DNA from: Candidatus Omnitrophota bacterium | GTDB taxonomy: Bacteria; Omnitrophota; Omnitrophia; Omnitrophales; Aquincolibacteriaceae | NCBI GenBank assembly: GCA_018883425.1 | Contig: VFQY01000008.1 | Span: 1 to 50,784, forward strand | DNA: 50,784 nucleotides | Direction of reading: 5' to 3' | In this document: positions 28,560 through 38,153 of the stretch, piece by piece | Layout of the letters: every line of letters begins with the position of its first letter | Numbering within the stretch: position 1 is the stretch's first letter | Notes under the pieces: generated by a model | What the model was told of the DNA's origin: nothing | The model's database searches: none | Seen by the model: only the letters and a program-made list of their open reading frames with translations | Position numbers and translations under genes: made by a program

Positions 28560-30032
28560 TTACTTTTCGGAACCTTTGAGCTTGCCGCGGGAAACACCCT
28601 GGTAAATTTCGATGTATTTCTTGGCGGAGGATGTCCAGGAAAAATCAGCGGCCATCGCATTCCGGACCAAAATCTGCCAGCTGTCCTGATTCTGATAAAC
28701 TTTCAGTGCCCGCGTCAGGGTCTGAAGGAGCGCCTCGGTCGTGTATTCTTCGAAGACAAAACCCGTCCCCTTACCCGTCTTGACGCTGAATTCCTGAATG
28801 GTGTCTGCCAGCCCCCCCGTCGCGCGCACGAGCGGCACCCCGCCGTAGCGCAGAGCAATCATCTGCCCCAAACCGCAGGGCTCGTAGAACGAGGGCATCA
28901 AAAAAAGGTCGCACCCTGCATAGATGCGCTTGGCCATCCGGCCGTCGAAGACAATGTGAATCCCGAACCGGTCTTTATGTTTCTTGGCAATGTCGCGGAG
29001 GATTTTATGATATTTTTCTTCGCCGGTTCCAAGCAAAACCAGCTGGAGATCGCGCTCAGCCATGGCTTCAAGAGCGGGGATCAGAATGTCTAATCCCTTT
29101 TGATCGACCAGTCTTGTGATCATCCCGATGACCGGCACTTCGGGACGGGGCTTGAAAGCGTTCTCTTTCTGAAGGGCCGCCTTGCAGACTTTTTTTCCTT
29201 CCAGCGAAGCGGCCGAATAGTGCTGAACGATGTCGGCATCAGTCTCGGGGTTCCACTCACGGTAGTCGATCCCGTTAAGGACGCCGTAAAGGGTCTCTTT
29301 GCGGCCGCCTAAAACATTCTCCATCCCGCAGCCGAACTGCTTGGTTTGGATCTCGCGGGCATACCGCTCGCTGACGGTCGTTACCGCATCAGAGTACACG
29401 AGACCGCCCTTCATGAAGCTGACTTTGCCGTAGAACTCCAGCTTTTCGAGTCTGAACTCATCCCAGGAAAGACCCGTCAGAGGCAGTGAGTCCGGCGGAA
29501 AGTTTCCCTGATAGGCCAGGTTATGAATCGTAAAAACAGAGCGCGTTTTTTTGAATAGCGGATCACGTGCGTAGAGGGTTTTCAGGTAAGCGGAAATCAG
29601 GCCGGTCTGCCAATCGTGGCCGTGAAGAATATCCGGCGAAATTTCGAGGGCGCGGAGCGTCTCGAAGACAGCGCGCTGAAAAAAGATGAATCGCCGGTCA
29701 TTATCGGGGTAATCGGACATCGGCGTTCCGTAAAGATGTTCTCTTTGAAAGAAGGCGGGATGATCAATCCAATAGACCTGAACGCCCTTCTCGTCGATCC
29801 CGTGGTAGACGCGTCCATATTCTTTTTCGCTGCCCAGGTCAACGGTGAGCCGTTCCACAGCGGTCTTGAAACCGCTTTTCTGAACGTCCATGCCTCGGTA
29901 GCGAGGCAAAAAGGCCAGCACCTCATGACCGAGCGCCCGGAGTTCGTGGTTCAGAGTGCCGACCACGTCTGCCAGTCCGCCGGTCTTAGCATACGGAATC
30001 ATCTCCGATGCCGCCGAAACGATTTTCATCAT
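28560..30032 (-). CDS. glgA: Glycogen/starch synthase
   Basis: ASEMIPYAKTGGLADVVG, MPSFYEPCGLGQMIALRYGGVPLVRATGGLADTI. ATG at 30032; upstream TTG at 30044. Confidence 0.94.
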   Translation of the reverse strand: MMKIVSAASEMIPYAKTGGLADVVGTLNHELRALGHEVLAFLPRYRGMDVQKSGFKTAVERLTVDLGSEKEYGRVYHGIDEKGVQVYWIDHPAFFQREHLYGTPMSDYPDNDRRFIFFQRAVFETLRALEISPDILHGHDWQTGLISAYLKTLYARDPLFKKTRSVFTIHNLAYQGNFPPDSLPLTGLSWDEFRLEKLEFYGKVSFMKGGLVYSDAVTTVSERYAREIQTKQFGCGMENVLGGRKETLYGVLNGIDYREWNPETDADIVQHYSAASLEGKKVCKAALQKENAFKPRPEVPVIGMITRLVDQKGLDILIPALEAMAERDLQLVLLGTGEEKYHKILRDIAKKHKDRFGIHIVFDGRMAKRIYAGCDLFLMPSFYEPCGLGQMIALRYGGVPLVRATGGLADTIQEFSVKTGKGTGFVFEEYTTEALLQTLTRALKVYQNQDSWQILVRNAMAADFSWTSSAKKYIEIYQGVSRGKLKGSEK

Positions 30033-30065
30033 TTTTTTTCTCAAGGCTGTTTTTTTTCGATGAGG

Positions 30066-30350
30066 TCAGGAAACTGTGATGACGCAGTTCCAGGTTCCGA
30101 AGGCATTCGGGACGCACTCGACCGGATTTTGATCGTTATGCCAAGCGCCGTCGGCCCAAAACCGGTATTCGTAACGTCCGGGAGCCAGTTTGAGACTCAC
30201 GCTCCAACGGCCTCCCTTGGATTCCTTCATGGGCGTAAGAGCCGGGTTCCAGCCATTAAACGACCCGGCCAAAAAAACACCCTCGGATACAGGAGCAAAG
30301 TATTCAAACGAAACTTCACGCTCGGAATTCCGGGAATTTTGGGACGCCAT
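30066..30350 (-). CDS. Stand-alone glycogen-binding (CBM48/AMPK-type) domain protein, 94 aa
   Basis: FEYFAPVSEGVFLAGSFNGWNPALTPMKESKGGRWSVSLKLAPGRYEYRFWADGAWHNDQNPVECVPNAFGTWNCVI, a typical CBM48 fold signature. Confidence 0.85.
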   Translation of the reverse strand: MASQNSRNSEREVSFEYFAPVSEGVFLAGSFNGWNPALTPMKESKGGRWSVSLKLAPGRYEYRFWADGAWHNDQNPVECVPNAFGTWNCVITVS

Positions 30351-30384
30351 CAGGTCCGCCTTCGTTCATGAATCAGGGTCGGCG

Positions 30385-30413
30385 AGTATAGCCCAGAAAA
30401 AAGGGCTTGCCAA
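30385..30413 (-). promoter_or_regulatory. Predicted promoter of CBM48-glgA-thiG-leuB-asd
   Basis: Minus strand TTGGCA (30408-30413), 17-bp spacer AGCCCTTTTTTCTGGGC, TATACT (30385-30390). Confidence 0.65.
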
Positions 30414-30435
30414 GGGACATCTTATTGCCTATTAT
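30407..30435 (+). promoter_or_regulatory. Predicted promoter of rpmB
   Basis: TTGCCA (30407-30412), 17-bp spacer, TATTAT (30430-30435); ATG at 30444. Confidence 0.65.
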
Positions 30436-30443
30436 CCACGGCC

Positions 30444-30725
30444 ATGAACCGCTGTGCTATCTCTGGTAAAAAACCTATCGTCGGCAATTCGATCGCTCGC
30501 CGCGGTCTAGCCAAGAAATCCGGCGGAGTCGGTAAGAAAACTACGGGCATTACGCGCCGCCGTTTCTATCCGAATCTCCAGCGCGTCAAGGTCGTTCTCC
30601 CGAACGGCACTGTCAAACGGATCTGGGTAGCCGCGTCGATGATTCAGGCGGGCAAAGTCAAGAAGGCAGTGAATCACCGCAAAGCTTATCTGGCAAAAGC
30701 TAAAGCGGCTAAAACTGCGGCTTGA
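30444..30725 (+). CDS. rpmB: 50S ribosomal protein L28
   Basis: [21 protein letters not shown]...[13 protein letters not shown]. Confidence 0.92.
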   Translation: MNRCAISGKKPIVGNSIARRGLAKKSGGVGKKTTGITRRRFYPNLQRVKVVLPNGTVKRIWVAASMIQAGKVKKAVNHRKAYLAKAKAAKTAA

Positions 30726-32376
30726 TCTCCTTCGCTTCAAGAACCACGCGCTCTCTTCCTTCCCAAGATTTAATCTTCAAGGAATAAGAGAGGTCGAATG
30801 TCTTCCCCTGCTGAAGGGTTCTGAGAGTGCTTTCACTTTCGGGGCTTTCATGAGGGGATTTCTCTGTCCACAAAGCCTCGTAGACAAAGACTCCGTCCGT
30901 GACATAGAACTGATGCGTCATCGGACTTAACCGCACCGGCTTCGTCTTCAGCTGAAGGGCCTCGGTTCGGAAAACAGGTCTGGGGTTGCCCATGCCGTGC
31001 GGTTCCATCATTTTCAATTCCTGCACAAACGGCGAGGTCAAGTCTTCGAGCTGAAGTTGCAGATCGACGGGAACCGTTTTGATCAGATCCGCCGGATTCA
31101 TTTTCTCGCGAGCATAATCATTGATGCGGGCTCGGAAGGCGCCCAGGTTGCTGTCCATCATGGAAAGCCCCGCAGCCTGAGCATGTCCGCCGAATTCGAG
31201 AAATAAGTCCTGAGAATGACTCAAAGCTTCGTATAAGTTAAAGCCTTTGATCGATCGGCCCGAGCCTTTGCCCTTGCCGTTCTCGAAAGCAATCACGATG
31301 GCGGGACGGTGAAAACGATCCACCAGACGCGACGCGACAATTCCTATGACACCCTGATGCCAGCCTTCGGAACCCACGACAATCACGCGGTCACGGCTGA
31401 AATTCATCGTGCGTTCGACTTCCCGCACAGCGTCCTTCACGGTCTGCCTCTCTTCGCGTTGGCGCGCCTTATTCTCCTCATCCAGAACCTTGGCAAGGCT
31501 TTCAGCTTCGCGGGGGCTTTCGCTCATCAGAAGTCTTAGGGCAATTTCGGGACTGCTCATGCGTCCGGCTGCATTGATGCGGGGGCCGAACGCAAATCCG
31601 ATATGTCCGACGTTCATTTCGGGACCGTTGATCTTGGCCACTTCACAGAGCGCTTTAAAACCCAAGCTCGTTCGCTGAGCAAGAAGCTTGAGACCTTTAC
31701 GGACGATCACCCGGTTTTCATCCTGAAGGGGCGCAACATCGCACACCGTCGAAACTGCGGCAAGATCCAGAAACTGATAGGCCCGGACCCCTAGCAGAGC
31801 TTGGCTGAACTTAAAGGCCAACCCCCCAGCCGAAAGCTCCTTAAACGGATAGCTGCAGTCTGAGCGCAGAGGATTCAGAATGGCGTCGGCCTCAGGAAGT
31901 CCTTCGGCCGGAATTCTGTGGTGATCGATGATGATCACGCTCATGCCGAGCCGCCGCGCCAGCGCGATTTTACTGCCGGCTGCCACGCCGCAATCCACGG
32001 TGATCAGCAGTTTCTCTCCCGCCGCTGCTCCTTCGCGGATCGCGCGTTCGCTCACACCGTATCCATCCTCGGACCGGTTCGGCAGAAAAACACGGTGTTC
32101 CACGCCTAAAAGCCTAAGAGTTTTTGCCGTTATGCTGGCGCCTGTGACTCCGTCCACGTCATAGTCACCGTGAATCATCACGCGGCCTCCCTGAGCGGCC
32201 GTTTTTTGGACGAGTGCGCAGGCTTCGGCCATGTCTTTCATGCGGAACGGATCGGTCAAATCCGGGAGATCGGCTTTGAGAAAAGCTTCGACAGCCTTAG
32301 GTTCTTCCAGCCCCCGCAATTTCAGGAGCTGGAGGAACCGCGGCGTGTAAGAGTTGTTCTGGAGAATTGAGTTCAA
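30709..32376 (-). CDS. recJ: Single-stranded-DNA-specific exonuclease
   Basis: [45 protein letters not shown]. Confidence 0.95.
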   Translation of the reverse strand: MNSILQNNSYTPRFLQLLKLRGLEEPKAVEAFLKADLPDLTDPFRMKDMAEACALVQKTAAQGGRVMIHGDYDVDGVTGASITAKTLRLLGVEHRVFLPNRSEDGYGVSERAIREGAAAGEKLLITVDCGVAAGSKIALARRLGMSVIIIDHHRIPAEGLPEADAILNPLRSDCSYPFKELSAGGLAFKFSQALLGVRAYQFLDLAAVSTVCDVAPLQDENRVIVRKGLKLLAQRTSLGFKALCEVAKINGPEMNVGHIGFAFGPRINAAGRMSSPEIALRLLMSESPREAESLAKVLDEENKARQREERQTVKDAVREVERTMNFSRDRVIVVGSEGWHQGVIGIVASRLVDRFHRPAIVIAFENGKGKGSGRSIKGFNLYEALSHSQDLFLEFGGHAQAAGLSMMDSNLGAFRARINDYAREKMNPADLIKTVPVDLQLQLEDLTSPFVQELKMMEPHGMGNPRPVFRTEALQLKTKPVRLSPMTHQFYVTDGVFVYEALWTEKSPHESPESESTLRTLQQGKTFDLSYSLKIKSWEGRERVVLEAKEIKPQF

Positions 32377-34541
32377 CGCGCCTTCATGTCCACAATGATG
32401 GAATTTGCGACGAAGATCGTGGAATAAATACCGACAAAGAATCCGATCAGCATCGTAAAAGCAAAATCATTGATCGCCGCGCCGCCGAAGAGAAACAGGG
32501 CCAGCGTGGTCAAGATCACGGTCAGACTGGTCAGAATAGTCCGGCTGAGGGTTTGGTTGATACTGAGATTCACCACATCCTCGAATTTGGCGCGGCGCAT
32601 CAGTTTCATGTTGTCGCGTACACGGTCGAACGTCACGATCGTGTCATTGACCGAATAACCCATGATCGTCAGAATGGCCGCGATTGTAGGCAGATTGATC
32701 TCACGGCCGCTGAGAGAATAAACGCCGAAGGTGAAGACCGTGTCGTGGATAAGAGCCACAACAGCAGCAAAGGCAAACTTCCACTCGAAACGCCAGCCCA
32801 CGTAAATCAAAATCCCGAGCGAGGAGAGCGCAACGGCCACGAGCGCCTTCTTGGTCAAATCATCACTCACCGAAGCGCCGATTCGATCCACTCTTTGCAG
32901 CTGATACTTTCCTGACGCAAGCTGGCCTGCGACCGCTTCAATTTTTTCTGTGTCCGGCTCAGCGACCTTGATGATGAATTGATTATCCGAACGGTCGCCG
33001 TAATGCTGAATAACCGCGCCGCGCAAACCGGCTTTTTCAAGACCGCCGCGAAGATCCGCGATATCCACACTCTCCGCGAATTGAATCTGGGCGAGAGTTC
33101 CGCCCGTAAATTCAACGCCGAGATTCTCGTTCCCGCGGTAGAGAATCGTCACAACGCCCAAGGCCAGAACGACGAAAGAAAAACCATAGGCAAGCACGCG
33201 GCCTTTAAGAAACGCAAAATGAGTCACACCGATAATCTTCATCATCTTGAGATTGAGATTAGCGTTGTGATGACTCAGAAAATCAAAAAGAACGCGCGTG
33301 ATGAAAATTGCCGAAAACATGCTGGCGATAATACCCAGCGTCAGCGTCACAGCGAATCCCTTGATGGGCCCCGTTCCAAAGATGAACAGAATCACGGAGG
33401 TCAAAATCGTCGTTAGATTGGAATCGAGAATCGCCGAGAAGGCCTTGTGATAACCCGCAGCAATTGCGCCGCGCGAGGTCTTACCCGCCTCCTTCTCTTC
33501 CCGAATTCTTTCAAAAATCAGCACGTTGGCGTCAACGGCCATACCGATCGAGAGCACAAAACCCGCGATACCGGGCAGCGTCAAGGATGCCCCGAAAGCC
33601 GCAAGAGATCCCAGGAGGAAGAGACCGTAGAGAAACAAACCGACCACGGCCACGACACCCGGGAGAAGGTAGTAAATGGGCATGAAGACGAACACAAGCA
33701 GAGTGCCTATCAATCCCGCATAAACGCCCTTCTGAACGGAATCTTGACCCAGGCTTGAACCGACGGTTCGCTCCTCGATGATTTTCACAGGGGCCGGAAG
33801 CGCACCGGCCCGCAGGATGAGAGACAGGTCGCTGGCCTCTTCCGGAGTGAAATTTCCGGAAATCACGCCCTGCCCGTTCGGAATGCGGTCGCGGATCACG
33901 GGTGCGGAATGCACCTTACCGTCCAAAACGATGGCGAGCTGACGCCCGATGTTCTGAAATGTAATCTGATCAAAAAGCTTTGCGCCGTCATGATCAAATT
34001 GGAGCTGAACCGTCGCTTCGCCCATCTGACCGAATCCCACCCAGGCCTTGGTCAAATGCTCACCGGTGAGAAGAGCTTTGGAATCCAGCAGCAGCTTGCT
34101 GGATCCGAAGGCGTCTTGAACCTCCTTGTACTCATAGCCTTCGGGAATCTTGCCCTGTTCGGCCTGCGTCGCAAGACTGGTGTCATTGGAGACTAATTTA
34201 AATTCCAAATGCGCCGTCTTACCGACGATTTCCTTGGCCCGTTCGCGGTCTGTCACGCCGGGAAGCTGAACCACGACGTTCAAACTGCCCTGTTTGGTGA
34301 TGACCGGCTCGCGGACGCCGAATTCATCGATACGGTTGCGGATAATTTCAACCACCCGGTCCGTCGCATCTTCGCGCGCGTCCTCAGAGAGGTTAGCCGC
34401 ATCGACCTCCAGGACGAGCTGCATGCCTCCCTGAAGATCCAATCCCATATTGATTTTTTGGCTCGGCGGATAGAAGCTCCAGAGGGAATAGGCGACGGCA
34501 GCTATGATCAGGAGAACTTTCCACTTGTAGTATTTACCCAT
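32373..34541 (-). CDS. secDF: SecD-SecF fusion protein translocase subunit
   Basis: SecD: GLDLQGGMQLVLEVD, IGMAVDANVLIFERIREE; SecF: LGVEFTGGTLAQI, MGYSVNDTIVTFDRVRDN. Confidence 0.95.
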   Translation of the reverse strand: MGKYYKWKVLLIIAAVAYSLWSFYPPSQKINMGLDLQGGMQLVLEVDAANLSEDAREDATDRVVEIIRNRIDEFGVREPVITKQGSLNVVVQLPGVTDRERAKEIVGKTAHLEFKLVSNDTSLATQAEQGKIPEGYEYKEVQDAFGSSKLLLDSKALLTGEHLTKAWVGFGQMGEATVQLQFDHDGAKLFDQITFQNIGRQLAIVLDGKVHSAPVIRDRIPNGQGVISGNFTPEEASDLSLILRAGALPAPVKIIEERTVGSSLGQDSVQKGVYAGLIGTLLVFVFMPIYYLLPGVVAVVGLFLYGLFLLGSLAAFGASLTLPGIAGFVLSIGMAVDANVLIFERIREEKEAGKTSRGAIAAGYHKAFSAILDSNLTTILTSVILFIFGTGPIKGFAVTLTLGIIASMFSAIFITRVLFDFLSHHNANLNLKMMKIIGVTHFAFLKGRVLAYGFSFVVLALGVVTILYRGNENLGVEFTGGTLAQIQFAESVDIADLRGGLEKAGLRGAVIQHYGDRSDNQFIIKVAEPDTEKIEAVAGQLASGKYQLQRVDRIGASVSDDLTKKALVAVALSSLGILIYVGWRFEWKFAFAAVVALIHDTVFTFGVYSLSGREINLPTIAAILTIMGYSVNDTIVTFDRVRDNMKLMRRAKFEDVVNLSINQTLSRTILTSLTVILTTLALFLFGGAAINDFAFTMLIGFFVGIYSTIFVANSIIVDMKAR

Positions 34542-34550
34542 ATCCTCTCC

Positions 34551-34868
34551 TTACTCTTTTCTCAAGGCGCTGATGGCCGTTTTGAGAACTTCCATCTTGG
34601 TGTTGTCACTGTCTCCGGTTTTGAGAACCACATAATCCTTCTGAATCCCCGCAATGGTGCCGATGATGCCGCCGATCGTTTCAACGCGGTCTCCTTTTTT
34701 CAGAGCCTCGACCATCTGCTGAAGTTCCCGCCTTTGTTTTTGCTGCGGGCGGAGAATGAAAAAATACATCACGGCGAACACCAGGATGAAGGGGAAGAAG
34801 AGACTGAGCGGATTCGCTTCGGGACCCGCCGCCTGAACCGCAAAAACTGAAAATAAGGCGTCTGACAT
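34551..34868 (-). CDS. yajC: Preprotein translocase subunit YajC
   Basis: FFILRPQQKQRRELQQMVEALKKGDRVETIGGIIGTI; GGAGG SD. Confidence 0.94.
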   Translation of the reverse strand: MSDALFSVFAVQAAGPEANPLSLFFPFILVFAVMYFFILRPQQKQRRELQQMVEALKKGDRVETIGGIIGTIAGIQKDYVVLKTGDSDNTKMEVLKTAISALRKE

Positions 34869-34901
34869 AACTTAAAACCTCCGATTAAATGTTGACCTAG
34901 A

Positions 34902-36041
34902 TTATCGGCAGCCTGGATCAAAGCTGTCGGTAAATTTTCTCTTAAATTCCAGAAAGCCTCCAGCCTCAATGGCTGTCCGCATGGCTTTGAGAAAGTGCAC
35001 AAAAAAATAAACGTTATGCAGCGACACCAGCTGAAGCCCGAGCATCTCGTCGGTATTAAACAGATGCCGCAGGTAGCTTCGCGAAAAATTTCGACAAGTA
35101 TAACAGCCGCACGTCTCGTCCAGAGGTAAAAAATCAGCGTGGTACTTCCCGTTACGGACCACAATCAGCCCCCGCGACGTAAAGGCCGTGCCGTTTCGGC
35201 CGTAGCGCGTAGGGGTCACGCAGTCAAACATATCCGCTCCCTGCTCGACGGCCTCGAGAAAATCGATCGGTGTCCCGATTCCCATCATGTAACGGGGCTT
35301 ATTTTCGGGCATCGCGGGAATCACTTCCCGGAAGATCCTGAACGTATCGTCCTTGTTTTCACCGACACAGAGCCCGCCGAGAGCATAGCCGTCGAAATCA
35401 AGATCGGTGATCCGCTGAAGGTGCTCGAGCCTCAACTCGGGAAAAACGCCTCCCTGAATAATGCCGAAAAGCGCCTGTGACTTCAGCCGATGATGCTTCT
35501 TCGCCCGCTCGGCCCAGCGCGTTGTCAGCTCGCAGGCCTGGCGTATACGGGCCTGATCCAGCGTGGGCGGAGGACATTCGTCAAAGATCATGGCGATGTC
35601 GCTTCCAATAGCCTCCTGGATATCCATGACCACCTCCGGCCCCAGAAAAATCTCCTTCCCATCGACATGCGAACGGAAGGTCACGCCCTTCTCCGTAATC
35701 TCCCGCAAGCGGCTGAGCGAAAAAACTTGGTACCCTCCGCTGTCGGTCAAAATGGGCGCGGACCACCCCATGAAGCGGTGCAGCCCCTGCGCCTTGAGCA
35801 GAATGTCTACGCCTGGACGGATGAAAAGGTGGTAGGTGTTCGACAGGATAATTTCCGCCTGAAGGTCGTGCAGATCCCGCGGCAGAAGACCTTTGACGGT
35901 TCCTTGAGTACCGACCGGCATAAAAACCGGAGTCAAGAAGTCTCCATGGGCCGTCCGGACACGCCCGGTCCTAGCGCCGCAGGACGGATCTTTGGCTAAA
36001 ACCTCGAAGCCGAACTGTTTTTTTTCTGTCGCCGTATTCAA
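34902..36041 (-). CDS. tgt: tRNA-guanine transglycosylase
   Basis: FMPVGTQGTVKGL, SNTYHLFIRPG, LTDSGGYQVFSL, CGCYTC zinc motif. Start placed at TTG 36041 (NTATEKKQFGFEVL). Confidence 0.95.
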   Translation of the reverse strand: MNTATEKKQFGFEVLAKDPSCGARTGRVRTAHGDFLTPVFMPVGTQGTVKGLLPRDLHDLQAEIILSNTYHLFIRPGVDILLKAQGLHRFMGWSAPILTDSGGYQVFSLSRLREITEKGVTFRSHVDGKEIFLGPEVVMDIQEAIGSDIAMIFDECPPPTLDQARIRQACELTTRWAERAKKHHRLKSQALFGIIQGGVFPELRLEHLQRITDLDFDGYALGGLCVGENKDDTFRIFREVIPAMPENKPRYMMGIGTPIDFLEAVEQGADMFDCVTPTRYGRNGTAFTSRGLIVVRNGKYHADFLPLDETCGCYTCRNFSRSYLRHLFNTDEMLGLQLVSLHNVYFFVHFLKAMRTAIEAGGFLEFKRKFTDSFDPGCR

Positions 36042-36052
36042 GGGCAGTCCTT

Positions 36053-37108
36053 TCAAAGAATGATCATGGCATCGCCATAACTGTAAAAACGATAACGCAG
36101 GCGCACGGCCTCGGCATAAGCTTGTCGCATTAAGCCGGCTCCGCAAAAGGCATCGACAAGCATCAAGAGCGTGCTCTTGGGAAGATGAAAATTTGTAATC
36201 AATCCGTCCGTCACCTTGAAGCTGTAGGGCGGGTGTATGAAAAGTGACGTTCTTGCCGAGCCTGCGCGGACTCCGCCTGCCGGCTCGGCCGCGGACTCAA
36301 GCGCTCTCACCGAGGTCGTGCCGCAGGCAATCACCCGCCGGCCCGACGATTTCGCCGCGGTGAGCGCCGCCGCCGCCTCGGGCGAGATGATAAAAAACTC
36401 CTCCAGCATGCGGTGCTCCAGAATATTCTCGGCCGTCACCGGCTGAAAAGTCCCGTAGCCCGTGTGAAGGGTAATCGTCACAATCTCGACACCCTCACTT
36501 TTTAAGGCATCCAGAAGCGGCTGATCAAAATGCAGGCCCGCGGTCGGCGCGGCTATGGCTCCCTCGTGACGGGCATAAACCGTTTGGTAATCCTCGCGGT
36601 CTGAGGGAACATCGCCGCGGCGTATGTACGGGGGCAGAGGGATATGTCCGATCTGGCGGATCGCATCTTTGGGATCCGGTGTCAGAAAACGGATCCGCCG
36701 CGTTCCGCTGCCCTCACGGGGGCCGTCAAGGATCTCGGCCTCAAGAGATTTTTCTCCCGATGAGAAACTCAGTTTTTCTCCGGCGGCCATGCGCCCTGCA
36801 GGTTTCAGCAGAGCATCCCAAGTCCCATCCTCAAACTCTGTGAGGAGAAGCGCTTCAGCCTTGGCACCCGATTTTCTCTTACCGAAAAGGCGTGCCGGCA
36901 GGACCTTCGTGTCGTTCAGAACAAGAACATCCCCTTTCTTGAGAATCTTCTGAACCTCATGAAAGTACCCGTGTTCCATCTCCCGCCCGGAGCGGAAAAG
37001 CTTCAGGAGTCTCGCCTCCGGCCTTTTCGCAAGCGGGAATTCGGCAATCAGCTCCTGCGGGAGATCGTAGTCGTAATCAGAGAGTGTCCTGGGGAATTCA
37101 GTCATCAT
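36053..37108 (-). CDS. queA: S-adenosylmethionine:tRNA ribosyltransferase-isomerase
   Basis: YDYDLPQELIAEFPL, APTAGLHFDQPLLDAL, NFHLPKSTLLMLVDAFCG. Confidence 0.95.
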   Translation of the reverse strand: MMTEFPRTLSDYDYDLPQELIAEFPLAKRPEARLLKLFRSGREMEHGYFHEVQKILKKGDVLVLNDTKVLPARLFGKRKSGAKAEALLLTEFEDGTWDALLKPAGRMAAGEKLSFSSGEKSLEAEILDGPREGSGTRRIRFLTPDPKDAIRQIGHIPLPPYIRRGDVPSDREDYQTVYARHEGAIAAPTAGLHFDQPLLDALKSEGVEIVTITLHTGYGTFQPVTAENILEHRMLEEFFIISPEAAAALTAAKSSGRRVIACGTTSVRALESAAEPAGGVRAGSARTSLFIHPPYSFKVTDGLITNFHLPKSTLLMLVDAFCGAGLMRQAYAEAVRLRYRFYSYGDAMIIL

Positions 37109-37132
37109 TCAAGAGGATCTCCTGCCAGAGAT

Positions 37133-37807
37133 CTAAACCCTTTCGCCTTTGAGAATTTCGGGAATGGGTCTTGTGTCGATTCTCAGGCCGCCGTCGTGTT
37201 CGATCGAAAGCGTGTAAATCGTTCCCGGAACAAAGATGGATCCCGGCGCTTCGATCTGAGCGCTTTTGATTCCCATGGATTCCCTGCGCGACGGATCCAG
37301 CGCATAATCCCAAAACGACTCCCACAGCCGCGCCTCGAACTCCGAGCGGACCTCATCCGTCTTGTACCCTTGCGGAACCTGACGCATCTTGGTGATTTCA
37401 AACTCCTGGGTCTTTGCCCCGTCCAGCACAAACGCCTTCATAAAAAGATAGGCGCTCTTTCCCTTGAGTTTATCGCCGCCCTTGACGAAGCGGTCATCAA
37501 ACCGGATGACGAGGGACTGAAACTGGAGGATATTTCCGTAAAAGGTAAAGTATTTCGGCGCGAGACTGACGCCCTTGGCGTCATATTCAAGGAACTTGAG
37601 CGTGGTCTGGATTTTCTGGGTTTGCTCATTGAATTCGCTTTTGGTCACGAGTACTTCGGCTGCCCGCGAATCCGCAGAAAGTCTTTCGACGACCTTGCGC
37701 AGAACCCGCGCCTCTTCCAGCCAGCGGTTCACCCAGAAAGCCCCCATCAGGAGGGATACCGCCGTGACCGCGCAGAGGAGGAAATTTACAACAGCAGAGG
37801 TTTTCAT
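37133..37807 (-). CDS. Hypothetical membrane-anchored protein
   Basis: MKTSAVVNFLLCAVTAVSLLMGAFWV...; N-terminal TM segment. The supplied ORF starts at 37858, touching the tRNA; ATG at 37807 gives a more natural start. Confidence 0.6.
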   Translation of the reverse strand: MKTSAVVNFLLCAVTAVSLLMGAFWVNRWLEEARVLRKVVERLSADSRAAEVLVTKSEFNEQTQKIQTTLKFLEYDAKGVSLAPKYFTFYGNILQFQSLVIRFDDRFVKGGDKLKGKSAYLFMKAFVLDGAKTQEFEITKMRQVPQGYKTDEVRSEFEARLWESFWDYALDPSRRESMGIKSAQIEAPGSIFVPGTIYTLSIEHDGGLRIDTRPIPEILKGERV

Positions 37808-37857
37808 AGCGAAGACAAATTCCAGGAAGATTTTTTTGAATTTTTTTGGCGCCTTCA

Positions 37858-37934
37858 TGGTGCGCCCGACTGGGGTCGAACCAGTAACCTTCGCCTCCGG
37901 AGGGCGACGCTCTATCCAATTGAGCTACGGGCGC
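37858..37934 (-). tRNA. tRNA-Arg (anticodon CCG), CCA encoded
   Basis: GCGCCCG TA GCTC AATTGGATA GAGC G TCGCC CTCCGGA GGCGA AGGTT ACTGG TTCGACC CCAGT CGGGCGC A CCA; full cloverleaf by eye. Confidence 0.95.
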
Positions 37935-38153
37935 CTAAAAGCTTCATGCGTCATCACGGTGCCCAGAGTTTCAAGGGCTTCCAGCAGACTGCCGGCATCA
38001 AGTTCTTTTGAAGGAGCCTAATATCGTAAGCAGCGGGGTATTCCGACTCGAAACTCCCAGCGCCTCGGCGGGCCGCCCCGCGTCTGCCTCAAAACTTTGT
38101 GTTCCGCAGATAAGTAGCCAGTATGACAAATTCTTCCCGGGGATTCAACCGCT

